NCBI GenBank assembly: GCA_022495005.1
Contig: JAGYXB010000615.1
Location: forward strand, 1 to 64,000
Origin: Rhyacophila brunnea
Lineage: Eukaryota; Arthropoda; Insecta; Trichoptera; Rhyacophilidae
DNA length: 64,000 bases
Reading direction: 5' to 3'
Part shown: piece after piece, positions 33,919 to 46,079 of the stretch
How the letters are laid out: every line of letters starts with the position of its first letter
How positions within the stretch are numbered: the first letter of the stretch is position 1
Translations under genes and position numbers: made by a program
The notes under the pieces: model-generated
Told to the model about the DNA's origin: nothing
Seen by the model: only the letters and a program-made list of their open reading frames with translations
Databases searched by the model: none

Positions 33919-34484
33919 CAGTGACGTCCCGTGGGGGTAGGCAGATTGAGCGTCACTTGGGGGCGGCAGTTACTCGAAGGGCGGCAAATCGAGGAGAATC
34001 ATAAGGCATACCTATATAGAAATCAGTACTTAAACTTAATAATAACGGAAATATCTTTCTATTAAAAAAATCAGCTTACTGGTTGGAAACCAAATTTATC
34101 AATTAACATAAAAGGTTTAACTAGGTCCTTAAACTTCACGTTCTTGATTACCAGCAATGACACATGCAGATTTGCTAATTATAGGTAGGTACCTAATTAA
34201 TTTATCCAAATATTTTGGCCAGTCACTCGCGAGTTTTCAAAATTATAAGGTGTATTTTTAAATGTATCTGAAACCGTCGAAACTCACAATATTGTCTATT
34301 GAAGTAGAGATGGTATTTAAATTAAATTTAGAGGTAGGTATAAGTATATGTTGTTAGTAATGTATACATACAACACATTTCTTAGGTATTGGAGTCATGA
34401 TAGGATGATAAAAATACTGTATAAAAAACGGGAAGGCATTTTGGCGCTGCCTGGGGGCGGCATTTTGTCTAGGGACGTCACGTA
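33919..34484. mobile_element. hAT MITE, CAGTGACGT family, copy 2 (566 bp)
   Basis: Starts CAGTGACGTCCCGTGGGGG and ends AGGGACGTCACGTA. Flanks TTTAGACT (33911-33918) and CTTAGACT (34485-34492) match 7/8. It has the same G-rich subterminal sequences as 3394-3844. Confidence 0.88.
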
Positions 34485-35179
34485 CTTAGACTTGGTAATA
34501 ATTTACATTATCAAACCTTGTGAATTATTCGTTCAATAAAATAAACGGTTTAATAAAATATTTCAAAACCGGCGATCTTCTAAATTTAAAAACTCAGCAG
34601 ACGATTGGTCAATGAGTGTTTTTAAGAATGTCAACAGTCGGATAGTTTAAAAATCGAAATCGAAAATGAGTAAATTATGCGAATCTCGGACATTGATAGG
34701 CCGTTGGACCAGTCCAATCGACTTCTTACACTCCACTGCCTTTGCTTTGCTTTCACATTTCCGATACAATTTCGTCCAATATAATAATAATATATAATAA
34801 ACAGGTACAGTTTATACAAAACGTATTCTTGCGTGCAGTTTATATATAATAATGAAACCTTTATTAATAATACGCATGTATTTTTTTTATACCAGACAGT
34901 CATTGGTGTAATTGTAATTGAATTTCAAATATAGAACCGGCTTGTTGTGTCAAAAGTTATATTGAAATATAAAGTGACAGGTCATTTGCAAAACAACCAT
35001 TTTTATTTAAAATATGTATTTATTCTCTGATGATCACTATCTAGTCATCAATACAACTGGATGATTTCCATTTACACGTCGGCATTAATAATAAAATGTG
35101 TAAGTATATAAATACAGCAACGTTTCAATTGTAAACAGAAATAGAATGTAATATTCGCAAAAGGATAAAATAATCTTTC

Positions 35180-35353
35180 TTAGAATATGTAATTATAGAA
35201 GCCACTGAAAATTTCAACGAATCTGTCTGGCTCAGGCACGTTTTTCAGGTTTTCGGGCATATGGTACCAGGTTTTGATAGAAGGTAATCCATAGAAAGAT
35301 CCCCCAGTACGGTGGTTTAGAAAATGAGGATATCCGCTTTCGGGACTTTTAGT
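35180..35353 (-). CDS. Terminal exon of a second unrecognised gene (57 aa)
   Basis: On the minus strand, TTTATTTCTGATTGACTTAG is a good acceptor and opens a 57-codon frame ending TAA at 35180-35182. The product starts TKSPESGYPHFLNHRTGGSF, continues YGLPSIKTWYHMPENLKNVP, and ends FSGFYNYIF. Codon use and proline/aromatic content look like real coding sequence, no second copy is present, and no transposon motif is visible. Phase is 0 at the acceptor. Upstream exons must lie at higher coordinates on the minus strand and were not found; the DNA immediately upstream includes a repeat D copy and LINE debris, so the intron would be transposon-filled. Family unknown. Confidence 0.6.
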   Translation of the reverse strand, partial: TKSPESGYPHFLNHRTGGSFYGLPSIKTWYHMPENLKNVPEPDRFVEIFSGFYNYIF

Positions 35354-35512
35354 CTAAGTCAATCAGAAATAAATAGTTACATATAAAGCGTGCGTGTATC
35401 TTGTGACCCTCAGTAGTGAGAAAGTAATCAAGAATAAATTCTAAATTAATTATTACACTTTCAACTTTTAAAAAACATTATGTGAACTAAGAAATCAGAA
35501 GAGTTTTAAACA

Positions 35513-35790
35513 GGGAACTCAGAATTAATGGGAACTGAAATACCTTACGGTGAGGAGTAACAGGCAACCGATCTCGAGTGTGGAAGAATGAGATAAACTT
35601 AAATACATGTCAAGAATACGCTTCTCCTACGTTCTGACAACTGCTCTCGGTTTATGCACTTACGGTCATTCAATATTGGTGTATTTGAATGTTGCAACAC
35701 ACACAATTGCACATCTCTAATGTATAGTTCATTTTCTTAGGAAAAATTGTATTTATTAATCTATTCTGTGGTTTTAAAGTTTCTAACTTT
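35513..35790 (-). repeat. Repeat D, copy 3
   Basis: Reversed: CAGGGAACTCAGAATTAATG through CCGATCTCGAGTGTGGAAGA, ACATGTCAAGAATACG and ATTAATCTATTCTGTGG. It lies just upstream of the terminal exon at 35180-35353, inside its presumed intron. Confidence 0.75.
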
Positions 35791-36144
35791 AAATAAAATA
35801 GATAGATAGATTAAAAGAATAAAATCTTTACTCACTAATTTATTAGGTACGATTAAACGTTAATCAATAATAAACTCTTTGCAAATACACTATCGTCATA
35901 GATGATAACTTTTCTTTGCACGTTGTGTCAGTGAACAGTGTCAACTTAAGATCTGCGTTATAATGTTTTGACTTTTAAATTCAATTCGGAATTTATAAAA
36001 ACCAACATAACATTCTGTGATGTGAAAAACTACGTTAGTCGAAAATATCAACTTTATGAAAGAGCACTTTTTATAAATTTAATAATGAATGTTTAAATAC
36101 TCTTGTTAGAGACAAATGTGCATAAATGAAACTAAATTAAACAT

Positions 36145-36258
36145 ATATAATTTGAAAACATCTTATGCATGTACCTACCCACTTGAAAAATTACTTTTTT
36201 TTAGAAAAAAAAAATACGACACACGAATATTTTTTTCTGGTAAGTATATATATATATA
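36145..36258 (-). mobile_element. SINE2 hairpin, left part (split by LINE)
   Basis: ACATATATAATTTGAAAACA, then CCCACTTGAAAAATTAC and AATACGACACACG, followed at once by the start of the opposite arm (ATATTTTTTTCTGGTAAGTA). The tRNA-like head has been lost from the centre. The other half resumes at 36826. Confidence 0.72.
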
Positions 36259-36818
36259 GGTATGTATGCTAATAAGTGCTTCTACGCCTGTAAGGGTCTA
36301 CTGAGTTCGAAAATCCTAAGCAAGAATAGTAAACTACTTATCTACAAAACAGTTATTCGACCAGTAGCTACCTATGGCTGTGAGACATGGTGCCTCATTC
36401 AAAGGGAAGAACATAAACTGGCCATATTCGAAAGAAAGATCCTCAGGAGAATTTTCGGGCCCACATTGGAAAATGGAAGTTACAGGATAAAAATGAACCA
36501 CGAGTTAGAAGTGTTAATAATACATGAAACGGTGGTGAAATTATGTCGATCCCAAAGACTAAGGTGGGTACGATAGACTAGACTGGACACGTTGAGAGAA
36601 TGCCTGAGCACAGGACGCCAAAAATCATGACCAAGTGGATCCCACAATGGAAACGGTCTAGGGGCAGACCAAAGAAGAGGTGGGCTGACTGTATCGAAGA
36701 GGACTGGAGAAAGATGGGGAGGGCTGGAGACTGGAGAGGAGCAGCCAGGGAAAGGAGCGTGTGGAGGACAATTGTAGAGGAGGCCAAATCCCGCCCCGGG
36801 ATGTAGTGCCGAGAAAGA
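36258..36818 (+). pseudogene. RTE-like LINE, C-terminal third
   Basis: First frame (36262-36576) reads LIYKTVIRPVATYGCETWCL and IFERKILRRIFGP, conserved residues of the reverse-transcriptase thumb region of RTE-like LINEs. After a stop and frame change near 36570 it continues (36600-36806) with GHVERMPEHR, RSRGRPKKRWADCIEEDW and ends SRPGM. The 3' tail is (GAA)n. The insert lies inside a SINE2 hairpin between two AT-repeat stretches, and both flanks read TATATATA, so a duplication cannot be resolved. Catalytic domains are missing. Confidence 0.88.
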
Positions 36819-36825
36819 AGAAGAA

Positions 36826-36880
36826 GAAGATATATATGTATGAGATGTTTTCAAATTATTTATATCCAATATAATAATCA
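36826..36880 (+). mobile_element. SINE2 hairpin, right part
   Basis: ATGTATGAGATGTTTTCAAA then TTATTTATATCCAATATA completes the arm begun before the LINE insertion. Confidence 0.72.
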
Positions 36881-36883
36881 CAC

Positions 36884-37122
36884 GCACGATGGCCGCGCGG
36901 CTTAAGCGTCGAATTCGAATTTGACGCGAATTTCGTCGTTCGAATCCTGGTCTGGCAAGTACACATATTGTTTTTCAATTTGTGTATGAGTCAGAGTATG
37001 GACCTCTAATAGGTTGGGCAAGTGGCTGACATCCGTTTCTCGTAAAAACAAAAATCTGTTAATACAAACCTCCACTTTATGGAGGCCCATATGATCCTAT
37101 TAGGATCGGACATGGTCGAACA
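36884..37122 (+). mobile_element. SINE1, copy 6
   Basis: Forward: CACGATGGCCGCGCGGCTTA head, box B GTTCGAATCC, GTCTGGCAAGTACACATATT junction, and GGATCGGACATGGTCGAAC end. It is followed by the SINE2 terminus TGAATTATTCGTTGAATAAA at 37130, so it too sits inside a SINE2 arm. Confidence 0.9.
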
Positions 37123-37169
37123 ATAATCTTGTGAATTATTCGTTGAATAAAAGAAATAGGTTATTAAAA

Positions 37170-38205
37170 CTAAATTAAATAAGTTGTCGATATACATACA
37201 TAATACGCTATTATCAACTCATTTTCTATTATTTAGTATATTAGATTAAGTAAAACAACCCTCAGTCAACTTATACTGCATACGAAATTACACCTATTTT
37301 ACTTAATTACTGTATTTTTAATAGATTTTTAATAAAACACATTGTACTGTGCTACCAAAAGTATTTAGTTTTCACAAAAATATTGACTTGTGTTATTTTA
37401 TCCGTACTACATAGATTGGCAGATTTATATCATTCAACGGCTATTAAAATTATTTAATTAGTTTTAAAAGGTCATTTTCGATAAAAAATCGACTTACTTA
37501 ATATTACCCCAATACCAAAATATAATTTATTATAATATATACATATATTATATTTTATACCAAAAGGTAAATTTAACATATTTTTTTTAATTAATTAGTA
37601 GAAAAATACAGTGATAATCTTATTTGGTCTTATGAAATTATTATGAAAGCTAGTTAATAATATAAAATCGTTTAATATTGTTAAAAAGAAAGAAACTCAA
37701 CTGTACTGTGTCGCATTATGGACCTACATACTTGACCATTCAAGGTGACCTTTCATTTTTATTGAATAGCTACTTTATGAAACAATTTGTGTAAGTCATA
37801 AGTAACTTTATCAACTGAAGTTATTTGAAAAAATTCACGATTTATTTGTAAGTTTTATTTTGAAACATCGAGAAATTACCCAAACACTTTCAATCAGTAA
37901 AGCTTTGTTGTAGGTATACCAAATGACTAAAGACTTCGAGGCCATTACCAAAACCAACGAAATCTATTAAAAATTCTGCCATACCGAAAGGTGCATTTAT
38001 AATAATTGAGGTGTTTTGAGGTTTAAATAAATTCAAGATAATAAACTAGCTTAAACTTAGTTAATTAGTACAGTTAAAGTGTCGTACAAGAATACAATTC
38101 TAACAATTAATGAGTGTTTACTGTTTCAGTACATACAGTAATCAGTTTTAGCTGCCACTGTTTTTTCTTTCGGTATCTTGAAACAATATGTAGGTATATC
38201 AAACT
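37170..38205. other. AT-rich stretch without recognised genes
   Basis: No shared repeat or convincing exon was seen. Confidence 0.4.
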
Positions 38206-38209
38206 TTCT

Positions 38210-38256
38210 TCTTTCTTTTTTTCGACCATGTCCGATCCTAATAGGACAATGTACAA
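38210..38256 (-). mobile_element. SINE1 3' tail fragment
   Basis: Only the last 45 bp (TTTCGACCATGTCCGATCCT) remain. Confidence 0.75.
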
Positions 38257-39595
38257 ATACAAAAAAATCTTTTCAACCTACGAATATTGTATTAGAAGAT
38301 TAAAATTCTACACAATACATAAATTTAGGAAAAAATCGCAAATATTGAGGTATAAAATATATTATTAAAAAAGTAACTGAATACATTTTTGGCATCCGGA
38401 ATTGCCAAATATATTATAAAACAAGAACAGAATTTTTACCTGCATGTTTATCGATATAGCATTATTTATTCACATAAAAAAAATAGTACACAAAATCGTG
38501 TGATATCGTTTGTATGCGTTGTCTGACATACAGCTCAAGAATTGCTTTAAGATTCGTGGATATTATATCGTTCAAATCATCTTAAAAATATTATTGGATT
38601 ATATAAATATTATATTTATATACCTATCGGAAACGTGAGAACGTAGCATATAAGTATATCAAATTATACGTATATAAAACATGATCAATTTACATATCAT
38701 CATTTCTGTAATAGTATTTAATATGATTTACTCTCATTTTCTTAATATGGTAAAGTAGGTAAGCTGTCTTGTTATGAGCATCAGGTGGGTGTCGGTTGGC
38801 CGGAAAGTGAATTTATGTTAATACATTTCACGATGTTATGACTCAAGCACCGTAATTTAACGCTTGAAAAGAAACTAATTCTTTGAAAGTTACATGATGT
38901 AGTGTTGATATCAAAATCATTGATTAATAAATGCTATACACATTTCAATACTGTATAGTGTATGTTATATCACCTGATAATTTATTTTTAGTATTGTAGT
39001 GGTTTTAAAGGCTGTGTGTGTAATCGTTGAAGCTTAGATTAAGTTAACTAACGTAAAGCTATTTGATAGGGAGCTTGAAATATGTTAATACTTCAAGCTT
39101 ACACGATAAAGTTATCAAGTACTCAATAAAAGCTTTTTCTTTTTTGTAACGCTATTCTCGATAGCTTGTTGGTATTTTGTCAAAATATTACGTACAAAAT
39201 GGTACTACGCAATATTTTTTAATTAATAAATAAAAGTTCAGGATATTTGAAATAGATACAATCATTAGTGTATGTAAGTACCTATATATTGGTGAATGGT
39301 TGTACCGTAGAAATATACTTATAAGAAAAAAGAAAAAAAATATGGTGCCCTACTGGACTCAAGAGCGAGGCGTGTTGTTGTAGGTACATTGTTTAACCAC
39401 TATTTTCAAACAAAAAAAAGCACACATAAGACGTTAGTGCTTTATCTAAAGTCCAATAAAATACATTTAATCTAAATTTCAATACGGTTGATCAAGATTG
39501 AGACGCATTTAAAAATAATATAAACAAATCGAACCTCTTCGTGATTGTATTATCATTCGTTGAGAATTAACGTTCAAAAGTTTATGAAATCGAAT
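38257..39595. other. AT-rich stretch without recognised genes
   Basis: No coding sequence or shared repeat was recognised. Confidence 0.4.
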
Positions 39596-39599
39596 ATTT

Positions 39600-39930
39600 G
39601 TAACACGGTCGTACCAGTGTACTCCTAAAAATCAATAGAGACGTCCTATCTTAAAGCTCAAAAGATGAAACCTTTGGAGTTTAGGCCCTATTAAAATGCC
39701 ACTTCCATAGCCATACGGCATTTGGTTATCACAGGATGCAGAGACCGACAGAGTATGATCAAGGAATCCATAGACGTGGCCGATCCTCTCACAGCAGTGC
39801 TACAAAGTAAGATATGCCCTATAGATCTCACATAGCGGTAGCCACGAAACGTGGCGATAGATCGAATGATGTGGTGTGACTGTATGCTTTTCCTCTGCTC
39901 CAATGCTGGAGCGTAACAGAGAAGTACAAG
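39600..39930 (-). pseudogene. Decayed LINE reverse-transcriptase fragment
   Basis: On the minus strand, broken frames contain FHLLSFKIG and FLGVHWYDRVT. The intact counterpart in such LINEs is a RILG(I/V)HWxDHVTN block, also partly visible at 55340-55460. The flanking sequence (GAGCAGAGGAAAAGCAT and on) is less clear. Confidence 0.5.
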
Positions 39931-40382
39931 TACAAGTCACAAAAGAAGTAATCAAAACTAACGTTATTTTATAAAAAAAATGGAAATTATTAACAAACAC
40001 ACAACCTTATTAAAATGTCCTACATGACTGTACTGAATATGTTTTCTTCTTAGTAGAGGAAATCGATCATGGTGATTATCCTATTATTATATGGAAATAA
40101 TGTATTTAATATAATATCATAATTAGTGAAATTATCTAAGTAACTATAGAAATTGACGGAAAAATATTATAATAATAAAATTACTGTATAATATGTAAAT
40201 TGCCTGCATTGGACATATGAGTAAATCGACCGCGGTTATACATAGTTCCATAATTATTAAACCTAAATATTAATTATTAACACTATCAACTTCATAGTAA
40301 TTATTTCGTCATTTTCTTATATTGGCTAAATCTATGGATTAATTTAAAATGACATCTGGTGATTGAAAGGAGGATCTTTATT

Positions 40383-40720
40383 AAGCTACATATTTTTTCC
40401 GACTTATACGGAAACTCAGCCATTCTTGGTGGTATTGGCTTGTGTGTCTCTGATAATTATCTTAGGAATCGACGGCATCCGATGTTTGTTCTCCCAAGGT
40501 GCAGAACTAACCTGCCATTGGTAATGCCATTTGGGAGGTCAACAAGTCTATTCAACCAAATCACTTCGGATATTGACATATTCCATATACGTAAGGATGG
40601 GTATAGGTGGGCATTGTTTTATAAATTCTTAAAATAAGGCCTGCTTAGTTCATTCGGTCTACTTTTTTGTATATAATTAATATTTTTTTGTATTTACACT
40701 TTTCTACTGTTTCATTCATT
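40383..40720 (+). mobile_element. LINE A 3' end, best preserved C-terminus
   Basis: A single frame to 40637 reads IGLCVSDNYLRNRRHPMFVL, PRCRTNLPLVMPFGRSTSLF, then NQITSDIDIFHIRKDGYRW and stops. This is the conserved last segment of an insect LINE ORF2 product (RRHxLFVPxCRTNxxxxSPxxR..xxYN). It is 5'-truncated, and its 3' UTR is decayed after 40680. Confidence 0.85.
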
Positions 40721-40757
40721 GATTCGACCATGTCCAATCCTAACAAGATCATATGGG

Positions 40758-41004
40758 ACTAAAGGTTCTGATGAAGATGTTTCTTAATTATAAGATAAAG
40801 AAAGAAAATTCAATTATTTAACTATAACAATTAAGGAACTAGACGTAAGAAAAGCGTATGAGAAAAACGTGTTTGAACATATTATAATAATATTTTATTA
40901 TTATAATATTATTATATTGTTTTTTATTCGATACCACACAAGATTAAATTTAGAAATATTAAATTATTATTCAGCACATAATTTGAAAACACTTCAGATA
41001 TATT
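40758..41004 (-). repeat. Composite repeat, second copy
   Basis: Partner of 10625-10852, including the SINE2 arm CACATAATTTGAAAACACTT next to SINE1. An AT-rich palindromic expansion at 40880-40920 distinguishes it. Confidence 0.8.
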
Positions 41005-41231
41005 CTTTTTTTCTTTCGACCATGTCCGATCCTAATAGGATCATATGGGACTCCACAGAGTGGAAGTGTGTATTAACAGATTTTGTTTTTACGAGAAATG
41101 GATGTCAGCCACTTACTCAATCTATTAGGTACATACTCCGACTCATACACAAATTGAAAAATAATATGACGTGTACTTGTCAGACCCAGGATTCGAACCT
41201 TGGACCCACAACGTTTAAGCCGCGTGGCCTA
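41005..41231 (-). mobile_element. SINE1, copy 7, head fused to a LINE tail
   Basis: Reversed and nearly complete to AAGCCGCGTGGCC, where the last bases of the tRNA-like head are replaced by AAATGCCATGTTGTGAACGT of LINE A. The usual flanking SINE2 arm is absent on that side, in contrast to 10853-11230. Confidence 0.85.
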
Positions 41232-41320
41232 AATGCCATGTTGTGAACGTCTTAAATTAGTAATTTGTAATTTTCACAATAAATATGTAAAAATAAATAA
41301 AATTTGAACAACACAATAAT
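41232..41320 (+). mobile_element. LINE A 3' tail
   Basis: ATGTTGTGAACGTCTTAAAT followed by an AATAAATAAAATTTGAA tail. Confidence 0.75.
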
Positions 41321-42110
41321 TACACAGGTAAACTCTTCTAAATTAGATTAAATTAGACTAGAATAAAAATATCATAAATTATTAAAATAATTTATCTTTA
41401 AAAAAATGTTTTGTGGCAGCCCTATATGCCGCTATACCTTATTAAGAAATCAAATATCGATCGCTGTTACCAAACGGTTTCTTCATAGTAATTATAAACG
41501 AGTTTACGAAAAGAGAATAATAAAAATAATTTTTCGGCTGCGATTTGCGTTTTTCAATTTAACATAGTGTTAAATAACACAATAATAGTAACCAAAATTT
41601 TCTTCTCTTCAAGAAAGAACGATATACTATTTTCGTACCTATCTACATAGCTAATACAGGCTGCTAAAATTACTGTAATAGTGAAAGAAATTAGTTTGTT
41701 TTTGTGTTGCCAGAAATAGAATTCAATTGTTTCATCACATTTGTTTCTTACTGTGACATTAACACGGTGTTATTTTATTCCTTAATAGTAATAATATAAA
41801 TACTACTCTTATCATTTCACCATATCACCATGGTTTAGATATTTTGCAAACATAATCCAACGCTCTGTAGTAATACTACATATGTGCATAACATGTTAAA
41901 TGACAGCCTATATGTATGTTAAGTAGTGATAACGGACGCGCCTTGTTTTAAATATGTTTCGTAAGTGAATTAATAGTTTTATGAAAATTATAGTTAATAC
42001 GAAATTACAAATATAATAATATATAAAGTAGTTTTTACAAAACTATTTTTATTGTAATTAAAACTTAGTTAATGAAATAAAAAGGAATTCCAAAGTTAAA
42101 TCAATATTCA
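41321..42110. other. AT-rich stretch without recognised genes
   Basis: Nothing recognisable was seen. Confidence 0.4.
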
Positions 42111-42115
42111 AATAA

Positions 42116-42600
42116 TTACAAGATAAAAAGAACTTTTTATATACCACGTATTCAAATTTTCTGTTGAATCATATAAACTTGACAATTCTATGAATTAATA
42201 AAAACCTTTTATTGTACTTGATAGAAATACTGAATAAATATTATAGAATACGGAAATGTCATTTTGATATTTCATATTGATTTCCATAGTAACGCACGTA
42301 TATATTAATAATTTAGTTGCTAGGAACCACTTAGCAACCAAAAATAGTGAGTAGTAAATATTGCTTTTAACGATTTTTTTCCGAAACGTACAAAACAGAA
42401 TTAACTGAAAATGAATTCAATTCTACTTAAAGATGGCTAAAAGTATTTAAAAAAAATGCATTGACATTGTGTTCTGATATATTCTAAAAGTTTCAAATGT
42501 ATAACTAGTCGGGAAGTTAGTTAAAAATCGATTGCAAAATTTGTACCGGACGAAGAACCACCGGACAAATAATAATACGAGCTAAGAAAAAACGTTGTAA
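42116..42600 (+). repeat. Repeat B, copy 2
   Basis: TTACAAGATAAAAAGAACTT start, GATTTCCATAGTAACGCACG, TTGCTAGGAACCACTTAGCA, AAATGAATTCAATTCTACTT, and an AACGTTGTAA end. It is in the opposite orientation to 29689-30156. Confidence 0.85.
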
Positions 42601-42605
42601 AAAAT

Positions 42606-44240
42606 CAATACTTACAGAATTGTCATATAAATAAGGGTTGCTTATATTATATTCATTTCTTCATAAAGTATTTATCAAAATATTTTAGAATTATAGTCAG
42701 ACAATGGAAAACGTGATTATCAGATTGTTTTGATATAGGAGGAGTATTGTAGGTATTGTAGGTAGGAGTATATATAGAGTATGTCTAAAGTATGGTAAAA
42801 TAAAAATTCACTACGTCTTCTCTACAAAATAATTATAGTTATCTTGGATTAATCTTACACATATTATAATAAATATTTACCAACATTAGTTGTGCAGTTA
42901 ATTAATACGTGTGCCAACAATTGAAATTTATGTCGTACACAATCTGTATCCATTTTTAAAATGTCATTTAAATATATTATATAAATATTTAAATTAATCA
43001 ATCCACTCTTTTATTTATTTCTGTATGGTTTAGATACATATATTATAATATGCATTTGTGAAATCCCTGCTGAATTATTATCTTCCTTATAATATTATTC
43101 TCCCCCCTCCTTTTTCAGAACGAGAGTGGGGTAATTAAAATGATGATAACAATAAATTAGCATAACTAACAATTTGTCATTTGTAGGGATGCAAATTTAG
43201 GAGAGGAAGGGGGATAATACAAGGACGCATTTTTAATAATATATACATGCCTATATTTTATTATCATAAATTTCCAAATGTCAGAATGTCCGAAAACCAG
43301 AATGCCAAAATCATAAATTTCCAAATGTCAGAATGTCCGTGTTTTACTAATATATTATTATAATTAGAATTGCTATAAATCATATACCATTAAAAAATAT
43401 AACATATGCATGCAATTTTTCTACTATCGAATAATTATTATAATATTATAAATCGTAATTTAATTAAAACTAAATTTGATACTATAAATTATAAATAATA
43501 CGTATCATGTTTCGACCACACTGTCAATAAACACTAAACTAAACCACACTTCGTGTTTACTAAGTCAAAAAGGCGTACTATCCCAAAAATTAGTTATTCT
43601 AGGATTAAAATTGTTTATAATATCATGGTCAGCGTCCCAGCTAAAGTTTAAGTGTGAAAAGGTTTTTTTTATTGTGATGAAGTGACAACAACTTTTTGGT
43701 AGGAGAGTAAGTGAAAAATATTATATTATGACGAAACTGATAAAATAACTTCAAAAACATACATACAGTCAGTGTGTCTTAAATCCAATTTTGTCGAAAA
43801 TTGATAATACACTATTACTGTCTTCTTACAGACCCAATTTAACCTTTTCATAACAGAAACCTGATATTCCTAGTAGGTTCTATAAAACCGTACGTTCATT
43901 AAAATTAAGGACCTGATTTTTTTTAAATTCCGTTTTGCCAAAAGTGTTGTTTTTAGAATACGACTAATAATAGAATTAACGTTGGACTGTAGATACAATT
44001 ATTATAAAATTACTCTACTTTAAAATTAAAAGCTTCAAATAACTACTTGGCCCTTTTTGATTAGTTTTCTCGATATAATTGATTTTATAAACAAACCCTT
44101 TAGACACCCAATTTGTCTATACCGAATACCATTCATGGGGAGATTTCATATTTTTAACAATACTTCAATTAGACAGTACAGAAATTTAAGTTAAGTAATT
44201 AAAGCAAACATACGTTACACTTCACTTCAGCGAGCGATGT
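42606..44240. other. AT-rich stretch without recognised genes
   Basis: Contains the 47-bp tandem pair at 43263. No gene was seen. Confidence 0.4.
43263..43340. repeat. 47-bp tandem duplication
   Basis: ATCATAAATTTCCAAATGTC followed by AGAATGTCCG occurs at 43263 and again at 43310, separated by CAGAATGCCAAA-type sequence that itself resembles the unit. Confidence 0.85.
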
Positions 44241-44589
44241 ATTTCCTAAAAATTCCTTGAAAATTTCACAGATCGAATGCAGTTCAGCGGAACATTACAA
44301 TCGAAAAACGTTCACTTGTTTATTGTTGTTTACTATGCATTATTTTATTTAATTGAGAACATCTTCTCAGCGAACTTCTCGTTGAGAATATTACGCGAAC
44401 AATATTTTATTACAATTCAGTTATAATTTACATTTTTCGCACGTTTTTATTCCCCGAAAATTCGCACTTTTTTTTTAATCAATGACAACACTTAACTTTA
44501 CAGCGGAAAACTTCGTTATTTGGAGGTTTCGTTCACTTTTATTTCGAACTTTTACCGGTGTTCTAAATTTGAAAATAATAATTATTATA

Positions 44590-44975
44590 TAGCGGACACA
44601 ATATTATTATACGGTCGACCGGCGGACAAATTTAAAATATGGAACTCAATCGGCACAGTATTGTATTATTAACAGCTGTCTGTGTTTGGATAAAAATAAA
44701 ATGAAATGGTGGTATCGCCGAAAAAGCGCGCCGGACCGGATCGAAAGTCGCAACTCTCTTTCACTTGAGCTTTGGATGGTGGCCGAGTGGCGAAGTGGCG
44801 AATGGCGTTGCGGCCGGTGTCGAGTCGACGGGCCAGCTGTCAAAAAGAGACTGGTAGGTTTTCCATTAACAGTTTGATACGCGCTTGCTCTGATTTCGAC
44901 CGCGGGCTGCCTACCACCTCCGGTCCGACGCCAGTTGCAAAAAATACCATTGCCCGTTTGCACCACGACGGCTAA
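44590..44975. promoter_or_regulatory. CpG-rich promoter or 5' UTR candidate
   Basis: A sharp rise in GC and CpG (ACGGTCGACCGGCGGAC, GCGCGCCGGACCGGATCG, GGCCGGTGTCGAGTCGACGG) in very AT-rich DNA, with no repeat copy elsewhere in the window. On the plus strand a frame from ATG at 44701 reads MKWWYRRKSAPDRIESRNSL and meets a donor-like CTGGTAGGT near 44850. A 136-codon minus frame also spans it, so direction is undecided. Such patches are typical of transcription start regions in insects with AT-rich genomes, but a decayed GC-rich transposon is possible. Confidence 0.35.
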
Positions 44976-45303
44976 AGCCTGTATCATACTAATTAAAAGA
45001 AAACCCAATAGGTTCAGTAAATAATCATTCAAAAATTCACAGTATAACGGCGTCATTGGTACTCGTATTTACCACCTGCCTCATATAAGACCTGGTTTTC
45101 TTATAGTCTGTAATCTTCGCATCCCTCACTATTGAAACTAATTGTAACTCTTTCCAAATCTATATAGATATCCCTGCACTCCATCTTGCATAGCTGGACT
45201 GTATGTAGAGATCGTAGAATTCTTTACTTATTTGGATGCTGAACCATTCAAAATTAGTATTTTAATTTCTGTTTAGTCAAGAAACTTTTTGGCGGCATAG
45301 TTT

Positions 45304-45722
45304 AGAGGGTTACACGTAAATTGTACGTAAAACATTTCACCATGGCACAGTTCGCTATGAGCTATATATGGGAAAGAGATAATCGTATACTATAACACCA
45401 TAAGATCTCCAATTTTATTAGATTCAATATAAACATTAATCCAATTTTCATCGCTGATTTTGGCAAAATTCATGAATTATTCAAGAATGAAAACCTAACC
45501 TAACCTAATAAATAATCCAATATATCGGCTATTTTCAAAATTTGTTTTCTGCTGGCTTCCTGTAAAGTGTAAACTGACAAGAACCGTGTTTTATTTAGAC
45601 ATGAATTGTATGTCAATACTATACGACCCAAAGAAGTTGAGCCGTCTTTAATATACGGCCATATATTTCCGATACAACATTTCACGGTGAAGTGTAATAC
45701 GGCGAACTGCATACTTATAAGT
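45304..45722. repeat. Repeat C, copy 2, left part
   Basis: Matches 11310-11715 up to GGCGAACTGCATAC, where the Sola-like element begins. The homologous continuation (CCGGACACG) resumes just after that element, at about 49470-49485. It contains (CCTAA)3. Confidence 0.8.
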
Positions 45723-46079
45723 CGTCCCCTTATTGCAGAACTAGCCTAACTGATTTTTTGTGATTTTTTTTTTATTTGACAGAAAAATTCCTTTCTTGAT
45801 TCTCTATTTGGAGTCAGAACAGGCGTATCTAAATTATCAATATAAAAAAAGTTATCAGCTTAGATCATTCCAAGCCTAAATTCAATCTTTAAATTTTTTG
45901 GAATTAAATTAGCCTAACTGACGTTAAGCTAGTTTTGCACGCAAAAGTACACCTACACGTTGGCAATATCGCCTCTTTCTATTGCAGTTAGGATTTATTT
46001 GTACTAGTTCGCTGTCAATGTAAACTGCCAACGTAATTACGCTGATGCTGTAATTACTGACATATATTGCAATTATTCT

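Noticed and set aside
36480..36887. 135-codon minus-strand frame
   Set aside because: Antisense shadow of the RTE-like LINE C-terminus on the plus strand.
45490..45510. Telomeric (CCTAA)n repeat
   Set aside because: Only three units, inside repeat C, and shared in shorter form with 11480-11500; not a telomere tract.
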